Assembly: GCF_013304735.1 (NCBI RefSeq)
Contig: NZ_JAAITI010000006.1
Span: 1-64,000, forward strand
Length of the DNA stretch: 64,000 bases
Source of the DNA: Blautia luti
GTDB lineage: Bacteria > Bacillota > Clostridia > Lachnospirales > Lachnospiraceae
Reading direction: 5' to 3'
Part shown: positions 16,381 through 24,190 of the stretch, in pieces
Numbering within the stretch: the first letter of the stretch is position 1
Layout: each line of letters opens with the position of its first letter
Made by a program: the position numbers and the translations under genes
The notes under the pieces: generated by a model
Seen by the model: only the letters and a program-made list of their open reading frames with translations
Told to the model about the DNA's origin: nothing
Databases searched by the model: none

Positions 16381-18762
16381 TTAAGTCTGAATCTCATCCG
16401 GTTTAGTACTCATCAAAGCATAGGTTCTGGTATCCTGCGGATATCTGTCTGCAAAAGGTATGATTACATTTCCGTAAAAAAGCAGCCCTTCTCCTGCATT
16501 ACTGTTATTTACAAAAGAAATCTGATGCTTGGAAATATTCAATTTCTCCGCAAGGATCTTCTGATCCCCGCTGTGCTGATTTAACATCAGGATAAAATCA
16601 CTGTTTCCCACAATACTTTCTACTGCCAGAGAGCCAAGAAAATCTGTTACATTCTGACTGATTCCTGTAATGATTCCACCCCACTTACGAAATCTCTTCC
16701 ACATTTCAATAGAATAATTAGCAGTCTGTGGCTGGTTCAGCAAAAGGTGAAATTCATCCACATAATAACGGGTTGATTTCCTGCGACTGCGGTTCTGTGA
16801 TACTCTTGTCCAAACCATATGCTGGACAATCAACATCCCTGCTTTTCGTAGTGTGGTTCCAAGTTCCCGGATATCAAAGCATACCACTCTGTTCTGCGTA
16901 TCGACATTACTTCGATGGTTAAATACATTCTGCGATCCTGTTACATACAACTGCAGACTGTTGGCAATGTTCTGTGCTGCTGGTTTATCTGGTGCATAAA
17001 AGTTCAGACGTTCATAGAAATCCTGCAAAGTCGGCATATTTTCCGGTTTTGGATCATTGTAAAGATATTTTTTATAAATGTCTTTTACACACAGGTCAAT
17101 CATGGAAACCTCATCACCATTTAATTCTGCATTTTGAGGTTTCTTCATAATGACCTCGCAGAAAGATGTGATAAACTCTGCTTTATCAGCAATAATGGTA
17201 TCAATATCCTCCACATCGCCATTAATCCTGTATTTCTCCGGATGATAAATAACATCCAGGTTCACTTCCATAGGATTGATGTAATCATTACTTTTTGCAC
17301 TGATTTTAATAACTTCACCATTTAAGGCATTTACCAGCGGAAAATATTCTCCCTCCGGGTCACAGATAATAATGTCATCGTCTGTAATCAGGAAAACATT
17401 GAGAATTTCTCTTTTCGTTGCAAAACTCTTACCGGAACCAGGAGTACCCAAAATCAGGCCGTTAGGTGTTTTCAATCGTTTCCGATCCACCATAATGAGA
17501 TTGTTTGACAGTGCATTTAAGCCATAGTAAAGAGCTTCACCGCCTTGGAAAAGTTCCTGTGTGGTAAACGGAACAAAGATTGCTGTAGAAGTCGTAGTCA
17601 TAATTCTCTGTATTCCAGTCTGGTTCATTCCCAGTGGCAGTGATGCCACAAGTCCCTGTTCCTGCTGATATTGAAGTCTCCGTATATTGCAATTATATTT
17701 CTGGGCGATTCCTGCAGTCTGATACACAATATTGTCCAGTTTTCTCTTATTGTCCGCTGTATTCATCAGCAAAAAAGTAAGTTCAAAAAGTTTCTCATTC
17801 CTAGACTGGATTTCATTGAGCAATCCCTCCACATCCTCTCCGTATGTAGAAATGTCCGTTGGAATAATATCCATATCATATCCGCTTCTGACCGCTTTCT
17901 TCTGTTCTTCAATTTTCATTTTCTGAATATTTGACAGCGTACTTTTCAGGCTTTTAATAGCTGCCTTGGGATCAATTGGACGCAGGTGCATATTGATGAT
18001 AAGATTCTCTTCCAGATCCAGCAGATCTGCCAGCAGTTTATCCGTAAGTTCTGGTGATGTAATCTGTAAATATGACACGCATCCAAAAGTCTGTCCCATC
18101 CTAAAATAGCTGTCATTGCGAAAATCAAATCCGGTAGGTGCAATAAAGTCTTTTGTCTGCAGACCTGTTTTTGCAACCATCCCATAATGGAAATGGAAAG
18201 ATTCTTTTGTGTCCATATTCATCACATCATGCAGAATTTTCAGACGTTCTACCCCATTTAAAGGCTCTGCCATGGCTCCCATCACCTTAAAATTATTCAA
18301 TACACTGGCTTCAATTCTCTCCAGCCTGGATTTTGCATTTCGCAGATTATCCGCCTTAATGGAAAATGTGATATATTTTGTTTTTACAAGCCCGTTATTT
18401 CCTTTGGAAAGCTGCATTTTCAACATATCCGAATATTCTTTCCGGATATCATTGAAACAGTCATCCTGCTCTGGAATATCAATATTTTTTGCATACTCAT
18501 CAAAATTCACCTGTTGATTAAGAAATGTAATTTGTACCTCAACAGAGCTGTCAAATGAATTCAGGAACTCACAATAGTTCTCAAAAATAGCCGCTTTATC
18601 ATCATTCTGCGCTAACTGGTAATTTATATCGTAAAACTGCACCATTTTTGAATAATAGTTATCATCCGTCCTGCAGATACCATCCTTATATATTTCCTTA
18701 TATGGAATCGTATCCTGCGCTGTAAAAGGCTTCCTCTTCTTCTGATTCTCCGCTTTTATCAT
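16381..18762 (-). CDS. virB4: VirB4-like conjugation ATPase
   Basis: About 793 residues. A Walker A motif (GTPGSGKSFATK) lies near residue 450, a hydrophobic Walker B-like strand near DDDIIICDPEGEYF, and RYYVDEFHLLLNQP further on; these are typical of VirB4/TraE ATPases that power type IV secretion at the inner face of the membrane. The start is uncertain. The frame is open to a GTG at 18903, which would overlap prgI by 86 bp. I give the first ATG after prgI (18762), which has only a weak ribosome site; a non-ATG start in between is possible. It lies directly downstream of prgI in the transfer operon. Confidence 0.9.
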   Translation of the reverse strand: MIKAENQKKRKPFTAQDTIPYKEIYKDGICRTDDNYYSKMVQFYDINYQLAQNDDKAAIFENYCEFLNSFDSSVEVQITFLNQQVNFDEYAKNIDIPEQDDCFNDIRKEYSDMLKMQLSKGNNGLVKTKYITFSIKADNLRNAKSRLERIEASVLNNFKVMGAMAEPLNGVERLKILHDVMNMDTKESFHFHYGMVAKTGLQTKDFIAPTGFDFRNDSYFRMGQTFGCVSYLQITSPELTDKLLADLLDLEENLIINMHLRPIDPKAAIKSLKSTLSNIQKMKIEEQKKAVRSGYDMDIIPTDISTYGEDVEGLLNEIQSRNEKLFELTFLLMNTADNKRKLDNIVYQTAGIAQKYNCNIRRLQYQQEQGLVASLPLGMNQTGIQRIMTTTSTAIFVPFTTQELFQGGEALYYGLNALSNNLIMVDRKRLKTPNGLILGTPGSGKSFATKREILNVFLITDDDIIICDPEGEYFPLVNALNGEVIKISAKSNDYINPMEVNLDVIYHPEKYRINGDVEDIDTIIADKAEFITSFCEVIMKKPQNAELNGDEVSMIDLCVKDIYKKYLYNDPKPENMPTLQDFYERLNFYAPDKPAAQNIANSLQLYVTGSQNVFNHRSNVDTQNRVVCFDIRELGTTLRKAGMLIVQHMVWTRVSQNRSRRKSTRYYVDEFHLLLNQPQTANYSIEMWKRFRKWGGIITGISQNVTDFLGSLAVESIVGNSDFILMLNQHSGDQKILAEKLNISKHQISFVNNSNAGEGLLFYGNVIIPFADRYPQDTRTYALMSTKPDEIQT

Positions 18763-18817
18763 CCGAAGTTCTTTCAGACGCTTTTTTTCTTCTTTCGTAA
18801 GTCCGGTTTTCTGTTTC

Positions 18818-19246
18818 TTATTTTTTTCGGTCTGCTTTTTTAAGGAAATGGAACGGATTTCTCGCTTCCCTGGCTTCTTTTGCCTTTTTCTCAAGCCATG
18901 CACCCTCTTTCTCTAATTTATCGTACTCTATAATCCGGTCATATAAGTTTTGGGAACGATAGAACCTGATTCCAGGTCTTAAAAATTTCTGCCGGATAAT
19001 GTGAAGCAATATTTTCTCTGCTGGAAATCCATCCTTTTCATACATTGCAAAAAAGAAAAATGGCAGCATCACTATGATCATAAGCGTTGCTGCCACATCT
19101 GTTCCCAGTCCTGCTTTTGTCAGCAAATAGACCGGAACACCACAAATTCCTGCCAGAGAAAAACATATAATTTGTCTTTTAGTTAAATTCAGTGCTAATT
19201 TTGTCTTTATTTTTGAAAAATCTTTCGGCACTGGAACATATGCCAT
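18818..19246 (-). CDS. PrgI-family conjugation membrane protein
   Basis: A 142-residue protein starting MAYVPVPKDFSKIKTKLAL with two closely spaced membrane helices (about residues 28 to 45 and 50 to 70) and a basic C-terminal tail. This fits the PrgI/VirB3-like family found just upstream of VirB4 in Gram-positive transfer operons. The ATG at 19246 has AGGAGG nine bases before. It ends in the 5' region of the VirB4 frame. Confidence 0.88.
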   Translation of the reverse strand: MAYVPVPKDFSKIKTKLALNLTKRQIICFSLAGICGVPVYLLTKAGLGTDVAATLMIIVMLPFFFFAMYEKDGFPAEKILLHIIRQKFLRPGIRFYRSQNLYDRIIEYDKLEKEGAWLEKKAKEAREARNPFHFLKKADRKK

Positions 19247-19260
19247 ATTCTTGTTTCCTC

Positions 19261-20133
19261 CTAATGTGCATTGAAGATTGATTTTGCCAGGGAACTGGTC
19301 TTAAACAGGCTGAAACATAAAATAACTGTATATGCTGCAACTGACCAGATAGCTGTATGAAGATTATCCGCAACTGTAATAGCATTTACCAGAACTGCAT
19401 AAATCGCAACACATACCATCATAAAAAATCCCTGGAATCCCAACGCTAATAATGCCTTCACATAATTATTTCCAATACTTCCCCATTCCCTGTTCGTAAA
19501 TGTTGAAAACGGAATAGGTGCCACAGAGACATAAAGATATATTTCTATCATTCGTCCATATAAAATGACGGTAATCAGGACTGATATGATTTTTAGACAT
19601 AAACTGACCAGCATCGTTTCCAGACCAAGCCCCAGTAATTCTCCGATTCCCATATCTTCAATCTGCGTTTCAAGAAGCGTTTTCAATGCTTCTGTAACAT
19701 CAATAGATGCGGAACCGGTTATCATACCGCCAGCATTGGATACCACATGATTCGCTACATCAAAAATTGCCATCGCAATATCAAAAGTATGAGTAACCAG
19801 ATATACCGCTACCCACATCTTAAAAATGTATTTGAAAAACATAAACGTATCCGTATCGTGCATATTGTTTTTTTCCATAATCATGGAAATCAGCTCATAA
19901 CACAGTACAAATGTAATAATCATCCCCGCAATGGGGACAATGACATTATCCGACAGATTTTTTATCATGGAAAAAATGCCACTGTTCCAATTTTGGGGTG
20001 TTTTCCCAACCTCTGTAGCAATCGTTTCTACTTTGGTATTTACATCGGTGAACATGGTATCCAGGTTTGATGTGATCCAGCCTGTTAGCAGATCCTTTAT
20101 GAACTCTGTTATTTTTTCGGTTATTCCACCCAT
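19261..20133 (-). CDS. VirB6/TrbL-like conjugation channel protein
   Basis: A 290-residue protein with about six hydrophobic helices. It starts MGGITEKITEFIKDLLTGWI and has an amphipathic region near residues 20 to 60. This is the CD1112/TrbL-like integral membrane component that follows the small Maff2-type pilin in Clostridia ICEs and corresponds to VirB6. Its ATG lies five bases past the stop codon of the Maff2 3' fragment, so translation was probably coupled to the pilin gene before that gene was split by the insertion. Whether it is still transcribed at full level is open. Confidence 0.85.
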   Translation of the reverse strand: MGGITEKITEFIKDLLTGWITSNLDTMFTDVNTKVETIATEVGKTPQNWNSGIFSMIKNLSDNVIVPIAGMIITFVLCYELISMIMEKNNMHDTDTFMFFKYIFKMWVAVYLVTHTFDIAMAIFDVANHVVSNAGGMITGSASIDVTEALKTLLETQIEDMGIGELLGLGLETMLVSLCLKIISVLITVILYGRMIEIYLYVSVAPIPFSTFTNREWGSIGNNYVKALLALGFQGFFMMVCVAIYAVLVNAITVADNLHTAIWSVAAYTVILCFSLFKTSSLAKSIFNAH

Positions 20134-20137
20134 TTAT

Positions 20138-20233
20138 TTATCCAAACAAAGTTGCAAGCTGTGGAATCAGGTTTATTCCAATCAGTACGATGCCACCGCC
20201 CGCCATCAACTGTTTTATTCCTTGTGACTTTGC
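20138..20233 (-). pseudogene. 3' fragment of Maff2-like pilin gene (split by insertion)
   Basis: The minus strand reads AKSQGIKQLMAGGGIVLIGI and on to LATLFG then TAA at 20138, the C-terminal half of a Maff2-family small membrane protein (VirB2-like). The frame is cut at 20229 to 20233 (TTTGC), after which serine-element DNA begins. The 5' half is at 31849 to 31973. Joining the halves at the shared TTTGC gives a 71-residue protein reading ...DNPGAKSQGIKQL... with no frame change. Without excision the C-terminal half has no start codon. Confidence 0.88.
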
Positions 20234-20279
20234 TGATGTGTGATAAAGAAGTAGTAGAAGTGTAAAAAATTTTGCCGTT

Positions 20280-20312
20280 CCTATCCGGCGTTTGCGCATT
20301 GCGCCGGATAGG
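20280..20312 (-). terminator. Terminator after serine recombinase
   Basis: Perfect 11-bp inverted repeat (CCTATCCGGCG / CGCCGGATAGG) just after the recombinase stop; on the minus strand it is followed by AACGGC and then AAAATTTTTT. The distance to the T run is longer than ideal. Confidence 0.5.
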
Positions 20313-20320
20313 TCGGGCGG

Positions 20321-21931
20321 TCATTCGGGCAGGTCTACCTTGCCAACGAAAGAGTAATAAATATCAATGTCCTGTCTGCGTGTGCCGTTCTCGTCATAGC
20401 TGCACTCATGCACAACGATTTTCTCCACAAACTCACGCAAAAGGGTAGGGGTAAGTTCTTCAAAGCTGGTGTACTTGCGGACAACATTCATAAACTTTTC
20501 TGCGTTTACCGTGGCTTCCTGCGCTTTGGAAAGCTCTGCCCGGATAGCGGCGGCTCTCTCTTTCAGTTCTTTCTGCTCGGCTTCATAGTCTGCCGACAGC
20601 TCCGTGAAACGCTCGTCTGAAATGCGCCCGGTCACGCTGTCCTCATACAGCCGCTTGAAGATAGCGGATAACTCGCTGATACGCTTCTCGGCGGCTTCCA
20701 GCTCCTTTTTCCTTGCGGCGTTCCTGCGCTTGCCCCCGTCCTCGTTCTGCTCGATCAGCAGCTTCATAAACCGGGCTTCGTGCTTCGCTGCATAGCTGGT
20801 GACTTTCCGCAGATTGTCGGTCACTCCGGCGGTCAACAGGTCGGTGCGGATAAAGTGCGCCGTACAGTCACGGGTACGCTTCTTGTAGCTCCCGCAGATA
20901 TAACAATCCTGCTTGCGGGTGGCGTTCTGGTAACGCTGCTGGTAAAGGACGCTGCCGCAGTCGGCACAAAAGAGTATGCCGGAGAATAAGCCCACTTCAT
21001 CATAGCGGTTCGGGCGTTTGCGCTGCTTGCGTAACTCCTGCACACGCTCCCACATCTGGGTGTCAATGATAGGCTCATGGTGGTTCTCGAAAATCGCCTG
21101 TTTCTCAATGGGGTTCTCTACGCTGTGCTTGGTCTTGTAGGACGGCTTCTCCGTCTTGAAGTTTACCAGACAGCCCGTGTACTCCCTGTTTTCAAGGATA
21201 TGTACCACGGTATTGGTCGCCCACTTGCACTCATAGCCGGGGTGGTAGCGGCGGGTGCTTCCCGTCCGACGGTATTCCAGCGTTCCCGGCGTGGGGATCT
21301 CCTGCTCTGTGAGCATACGGGCTATCTTGGTCGGCCCGTTCCCGGCAAGGCACAAGCTGTAAATCTGCCGCACAACAGGGGCGGCTTCCCCGTCAATGAT
21401 AAAATTTTCGTCCTCGTCCATAAAGTAGCCGTATACGGGTTTGCTCGTGACGGGCTTCCCGCTCATACCCTTAGACCGTTTTACTGCTTTGATTTTCTTG
21501 CTCGTATCTCTCACCAGCCATTCGTTAAAAATGTTCCGCAGAGGGGCAAAATCATTGTCGCCCTGTGCGCTGTCCACTCCGTCATTGATAGCGATAAAGC
21601 GGACGCCTTTCTGTGGGAAAATCATTTCCGTATACATTCCCACTTGCAGATAGTTTCGCCCTAACCGTGACATATCCTTGACGATAACGGTGCCGACTTT
21701 TCCGGCTTCAATGTCCGCAAGCATGGCTTGAAAACCGGGTCTTTGGAAGTTCGCCCCAGAATAACCGTCATCTGTGTACCATTGCAGATTGGAAAAGCCG
21801 TTCTGCTTCGCATAGGTTTCAAGAATACGCTTCTGGTTTGAAATAGAATTGCTCTCACCTTGCAGCTCGTCCTCGTGGGATAATCTCGGATAAAGGGCGG
21901 TAATAAGGTTTCGGGTGGTCTGTCTTAACAT
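20321..21931 (-). CDS. Large serine recombinase (TnpX/TndX type)
   Basis: A 536-residue site-specific recombinase. It has an N-terminal resolvase domain (ITALYPRLSHEDE with the catalytic Ser expected in this segment; VKDMSRLGRNYLQVG), a recombinase domain near residues 170 to 270, a zinc ribbon (CADCGSVLY and CYICGSYKKRTRDC), a coiled coil near 370 to 450, and a C-terminal DUF4368-like region. The ATG at 21931 is six bases after GGAGG; the ATG at 21943 overlaps that ribosome site. As the only recombinase of the inserted element it is expected to excise and integrate it, here within the ICE pilin gene. Confidence 0.92.
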   Translation of the reverse strand: MLRQTTRNLITALYPRLSHEDELQGESNSISNQKRILETYAKQNGFSNLQWYTDDGYSGANFQRPGFQAMLADIEAGKVGTVIVKDMSRLGRNYLQVGMYTEMIFPQKGVRFIAINDGVDSAQGDNDFAPLRNIFNEWLVRDTSKKIKAVKRSKGMSGKPVTSKPVYGYFMDEDENFIIDGEAAPVVRQIYSLCLAGNGPTKIARMLTEQEIPTPGTLEYRRTGSTRRYHPGYECKWATNTVVHILENREYTGCLVNFKTEKPSYKTKHSVENPIEKQAIFENHHEPIIDTQMWERVQELRKQRKRPNRYDEVGLFSGILFCADCGSVLYQQRYQNATRKQDCYICGSYKKRTRDCTAHFIRTDLLTAGVTDNLRKVTSYAAKHEARFMKLLIEQNEDGGKRRNAARKKELEAAEKRISELSAIFKRLYEDSVTGRISDERFTELSADYEAEQKELKERAAAIRAELSKAQEATVNAEKFMNVVRKYTSFEELTPTLLREFVEKIVVHECSYDENGTRRQDIDIYYSFVGKVDLPE

Positions 21932-22031
21932 AGTGTCCTCCATTTCCGACAGCCAGCCCCACTATTCCGTATGACTATCATACCACACGCCGGGGCTGGC
22001 TGTACAGTCCTTTCTGCTTCTTTACGTCCCG

Positions 22032-22214
22032 TCAAATTGCCGATTTTTGTGTAGCAGCTTCCGCTTCCAGCACTTTCAGCATTTTATCGGCGGCGGTGGC
22101 GGTGGTGTCCTGCTTGAAATAGCCGGAAACGACAAGGACAGAATTACCTATGCGGATTTCCGTCACGCAATCCGGGCGGCGGGTGCTGCGGTCATTCTTT
22201 GGGGTGTTGGTCAT
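22032..22214 (-). CDS. tnpW: TnpW-family small transposon protein
   Basis: A 60-residue protein with the motifs TEIRIGNSVLVVSGYFKQD and ATAADKMLKVLEAE, recognised as TnpW (PF14202), found next to large serine recombinases in Clostridia elements. The ATG at 22214 overlaps the stop of the DnaC-like gene in an ATGA arrangement, so the longer frame to 22316 is not needed. Its role is unknown; a possible accessory factor in excision is only an inference from position. Confidence 0.82.
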   Translation of the reverse strand: MTNTPKNDRSTRRPDCVTEIRIGNSVLVVSGYFKQDTTATAADKMLKVLEAEAATQKSAI

Positions 22215-23068
22215 AGGCGGCTCTCCTTTCTGTTCATCAGCTTTTTCAGTTGTCCCATTTTCTCCTGCGCCGTGGCTTTTCGGAAGTTGCTCCCGGTAAA
22301 GCGGACAGGAGAACACATTTCAATCAGACGGTCATAAATGCGGGCGTGGGCGGTGTCCTCCGGGTGCTGCAAGTCCTCCAGCGTGAGATTAGTCGTGACG
22401 ATCAGCGGCCTGCCGCTGCGGTAACGGCTGTCAATCACGTTGTAGACCTGCTCTAAGCCGTATTCCGTTCCCCGTTCCATTCCAAAATCGTCAAGGATAA
22501 GCAGCGGGAAGCTGCAAAGTCGGGAGATATATTCATTCCTGCCCTCAAAGCTGGCGGCAAGGTCACCCAATATCAATGCAAAGTTTGTCATGCACACGGG
22601 GATTTCACGCTCCATAAGGGCATTTGCGATACAGCCCGCAAAATAGCTCTTGCCTGTGCCAACGCCGCCCCATAGCAGATAGCCAATGTTGCGCTCTTTC
22701 ATGGTTTCCCAGTTCTCCACATAGAAATGGGCGTGTTCCATTTGCGGGCACTTGCCGTTGTCGTTCTCAAACGTCCAGCCCTGCATAGCCGGGTCTGTAA
22801 AGCCCCGCCGCTTCAACCGCTCGACAGTTTCAAGGTGACTGCGCTGTTTCTCTGCGGCTTCCCGTTCCTCACGCTCTGCCCGCTGGCAGTCACATTCTGC
22901 CGGGTGGCGGTCACGCCCCAGCCATGCGGCGGTTTCTTTGGGGAAATAGCCCTCTTTGGGCTTGTGGCACTTCCCGCAGTATAAAAGCCCGTCCTCGCCG
23001 GTGTAGTCCTCCGGCTCCGGCGTGGTGTCGGTCATATTCAAAATCATTTCATCAAATCCATTCGTCAT
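22211..23068 (-). CDS. DnaC/IstB-like helicase-loader ATPase
   Basis: A 285-residue protein with an N-terminal zinc-binding-like segment (LLYCGKCHKPKEG, CDCQRAERE) and an AAA+ domain: Walker A GGVGTGKSYFAG near residue 135, Walker B PLLILDDFGME, and sensor region VTTNLTLEDL. This is the DnaC/IstB-like family often paired with DnaD-like initiators in serine-recombinase elements. Its ATG overlaps the stop of the upstream replication gene. It likely loads a host helicase at the element's own origin. Confidence 0.88.
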   Translation of the reverse strand: MTNGFDEMILNMTDTTPEPEDYTGEDGLLYCGKCHKPKEGYFPKETAAWLGRDRHPAECDCQRAEREEREAAEKQRSHLETVERLKRRGFTDPAMQGWTFENDNGKCPQMEHAHFYVENWETMKERNIGYLLWGGVGTGKSYFAGCIANALMEREIPVCMTNFALILGDLAASFEGRNEYISRLCSFPLLILDDFGMERGTEYGLEQVYNVIDSRYRSGRPLIVTTNLTLEDLQHPEDTAHARIYDRLIEMCSPVRFTGSNFRKATAQEKMGQLKKLMNRKESRL

Positions 23069-23823
23069 AAGCTCTCGCCCTCCTTACAGGTATAATCGGG
23101 TATGCCCTTTTTCGGGGCTTTCTTGGCTGCGTCCTCCTGCGCCCACTTGAAAATCGTGGCTGCATGGCTCTTGTATTTCCTCCCGCTGGAAGCGATATGG
23201 CAGGATAGGCGGTCAATGTAATACTCCCACTTGCCGGGAAGCTCTGTTTTCAGCCCGTCAAGCTCCGTATCGGAAAGAATGACATTGTGGTATCTGCCAT
23301 AGGCGGCGGGGGCGGGGTGTCCCGTTTCTAACTCTCTCTCTTTTTCTATTTCTATATCTATCTCTTTCTCTATCTCTATCTCTGGTGGACAAATGTCCGC
23401 TCGATATGGTGGACATTTGTCCGCCCCTGTCTGCGGCAGGGCTTTTTGTTCCTGCAAAGCCAGCCGCGCCCTGCGCTTGCGCTCCCCCTCGGTAGAGGAC
23501 TGGCCGATTAAAAGCTCAATGTTGCTCATGTAGAGTGCGCCGCTTGGCAAAGGCTCCACAAGCCCCAGCTTCATAAAGATTTTCAAAGCTCTCTCTACGG
23601 TACCTACCTGCTGGCGGGTAATGGTCGCAATCATCTGGGCGGTGTAGGGGATATTCTCGTCAAGCTGCAATTTCCCGCCGTTTTTCAGCGATTTCAAGTA
23701 CAGCTTCAAGAGAATGTTGGAATAGATAACGCCGTCCTGCATACTTTCCAGCAGAACGATTGCATCATCGTCAAAATAGCTCTCTTTCAGCTTGAGGTAG
23801 TAATATTTGCGGTTATCTGCCAT
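23065..23823 (-). CDS. DnaD-like replisome organizer protein
   Basis: A 252-residue protein starting MADNRKYYYLKLKESYFDDD, the N-terminal domain of phage replisome organizers (winged helix, residues 1 to about 120). The middle has a charged repeat (EIEIEKEIDIEIEKEREL) coded by a CT-rich microsatellite, and a C-terminal DnaD-like helix set ends KKGIPDYTCKEGESL. The ATG at 23823 follows GGAGG by nine bases; the longer frame to 23907 belongs to the upstream gene. With the DnaC-like ATPase it probably forms the replication module of the inserted element. Confidence 0.85.
   Translation of the reverse strand: MADNRKYYYLKLKESYFDDDAIVLLESMQDGVIYSNILLKLYLKSLKNGGKLQLDENIPYTAQMIATITRQQVGTVERALKIFMKLGLVEPLPSGALYMSNIELLIGQSSTEGERKRRARLALQEQKALPQTGADKCPPYRADICPPEIEIEKEIDIEIEKERELETGHPAPAAYGRYHNVILSDTELDGLKTELPGKWEYYIDRLSCHIASSGRKYKSHAATIFKWAQEDAAKKAPKKGIPDYTCKEGESL
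23331..23393. repeat. CT-rich microsatellite within DnaD-like gene
   Basis: About 60 bp of imperfect TCTATC/TCTTTC repeats that encode alternating Glu, Ile and Lys. Repeat-number change by slippage could shift the frame or alter the linker length. Confidence 0.7.
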
Positions 23824-24004
23824 AGGCTGCGTCCTCCTTTTTCCAGCGTTTGGAATAATAGCGAGGGCATAGTATGATAACCGCCCGGAAGCTCTGTTTG
23901 CAGTCACGGGTGCAGCCCCGGCATAGGTCGTTGTAAGTGATACGGTTGCGGTGGTTGAGGAAGAAAGACCATTCCAGCCGCCGCTTCTTGCTCATTCTCG
24001 GCAA
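23813..24004 (-). CDS. Small conserved zinc-motif protein of serine elements
   Basis: A 63-residue basic protein with CRGCTRDC in the middle, a likely metal-binding cluster, and MSKKRRLEWSFFLNHRNRI near the start. I recall closely similar small proteins next to DnaD-like genes in tet-bearing serine elements, which supports it as real. The TTG at 24004 is about eight bases after AAAGGAG; the internal ATG at 23995 is a poorer fit. The stop overlaps the next gene start by 11 bp. Function unknown. Confidence 0.65.
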   Translation of the reverse strand: MPRMSKKRRLEWSFFLNHRNRITYNDLCRGCTRDCKQSFRAVIILCPRYYSKRWKKEDAAYGR

Positions 24005-24190
24005 TGGTAAGCTCCTTTCTGCCGTTCCTATCGGTGTAGCGGGATAGGGGGCATTTTCTGTATGTTCTCGGTATCATTTTCGGGCTTTTTCTGCCCTGTA
24101 AGCCCCGTTTGGAAGTCGGGGAGTATTGCGGTAAGGGTTCATATCATACCTGTATTTTTGTAGGGTTTCGGTATCATTTCGGGGCGGTCT
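24005..24190. other. Non-coding spacer with repeated GGTATCATTT motifs
   Basis: No credible gene. The block CGGTATCATTT followed by CGGG occurs at 24069 and again exactly 100 bp further at 24169, with a related ATCATACC in between. Because the spacer lies directly upstream of the replication genes it could hold the origin or their promoter; this is not proven. Confidence 0.4.

Noticed and set aside
20121-20324. 67-residue minus-strand frame across the element's left end
   Set aside because: It reads the pilin fragment in the wrong frame; the correct frame gives the conserved Maff2 C-terminus ending at 20138.
21077-21664. 195-residue plus-strand frame opposite the recombinase
   Set aside because: Antisense shadow of a well-supported recombinase gene, with low-complexity translation.
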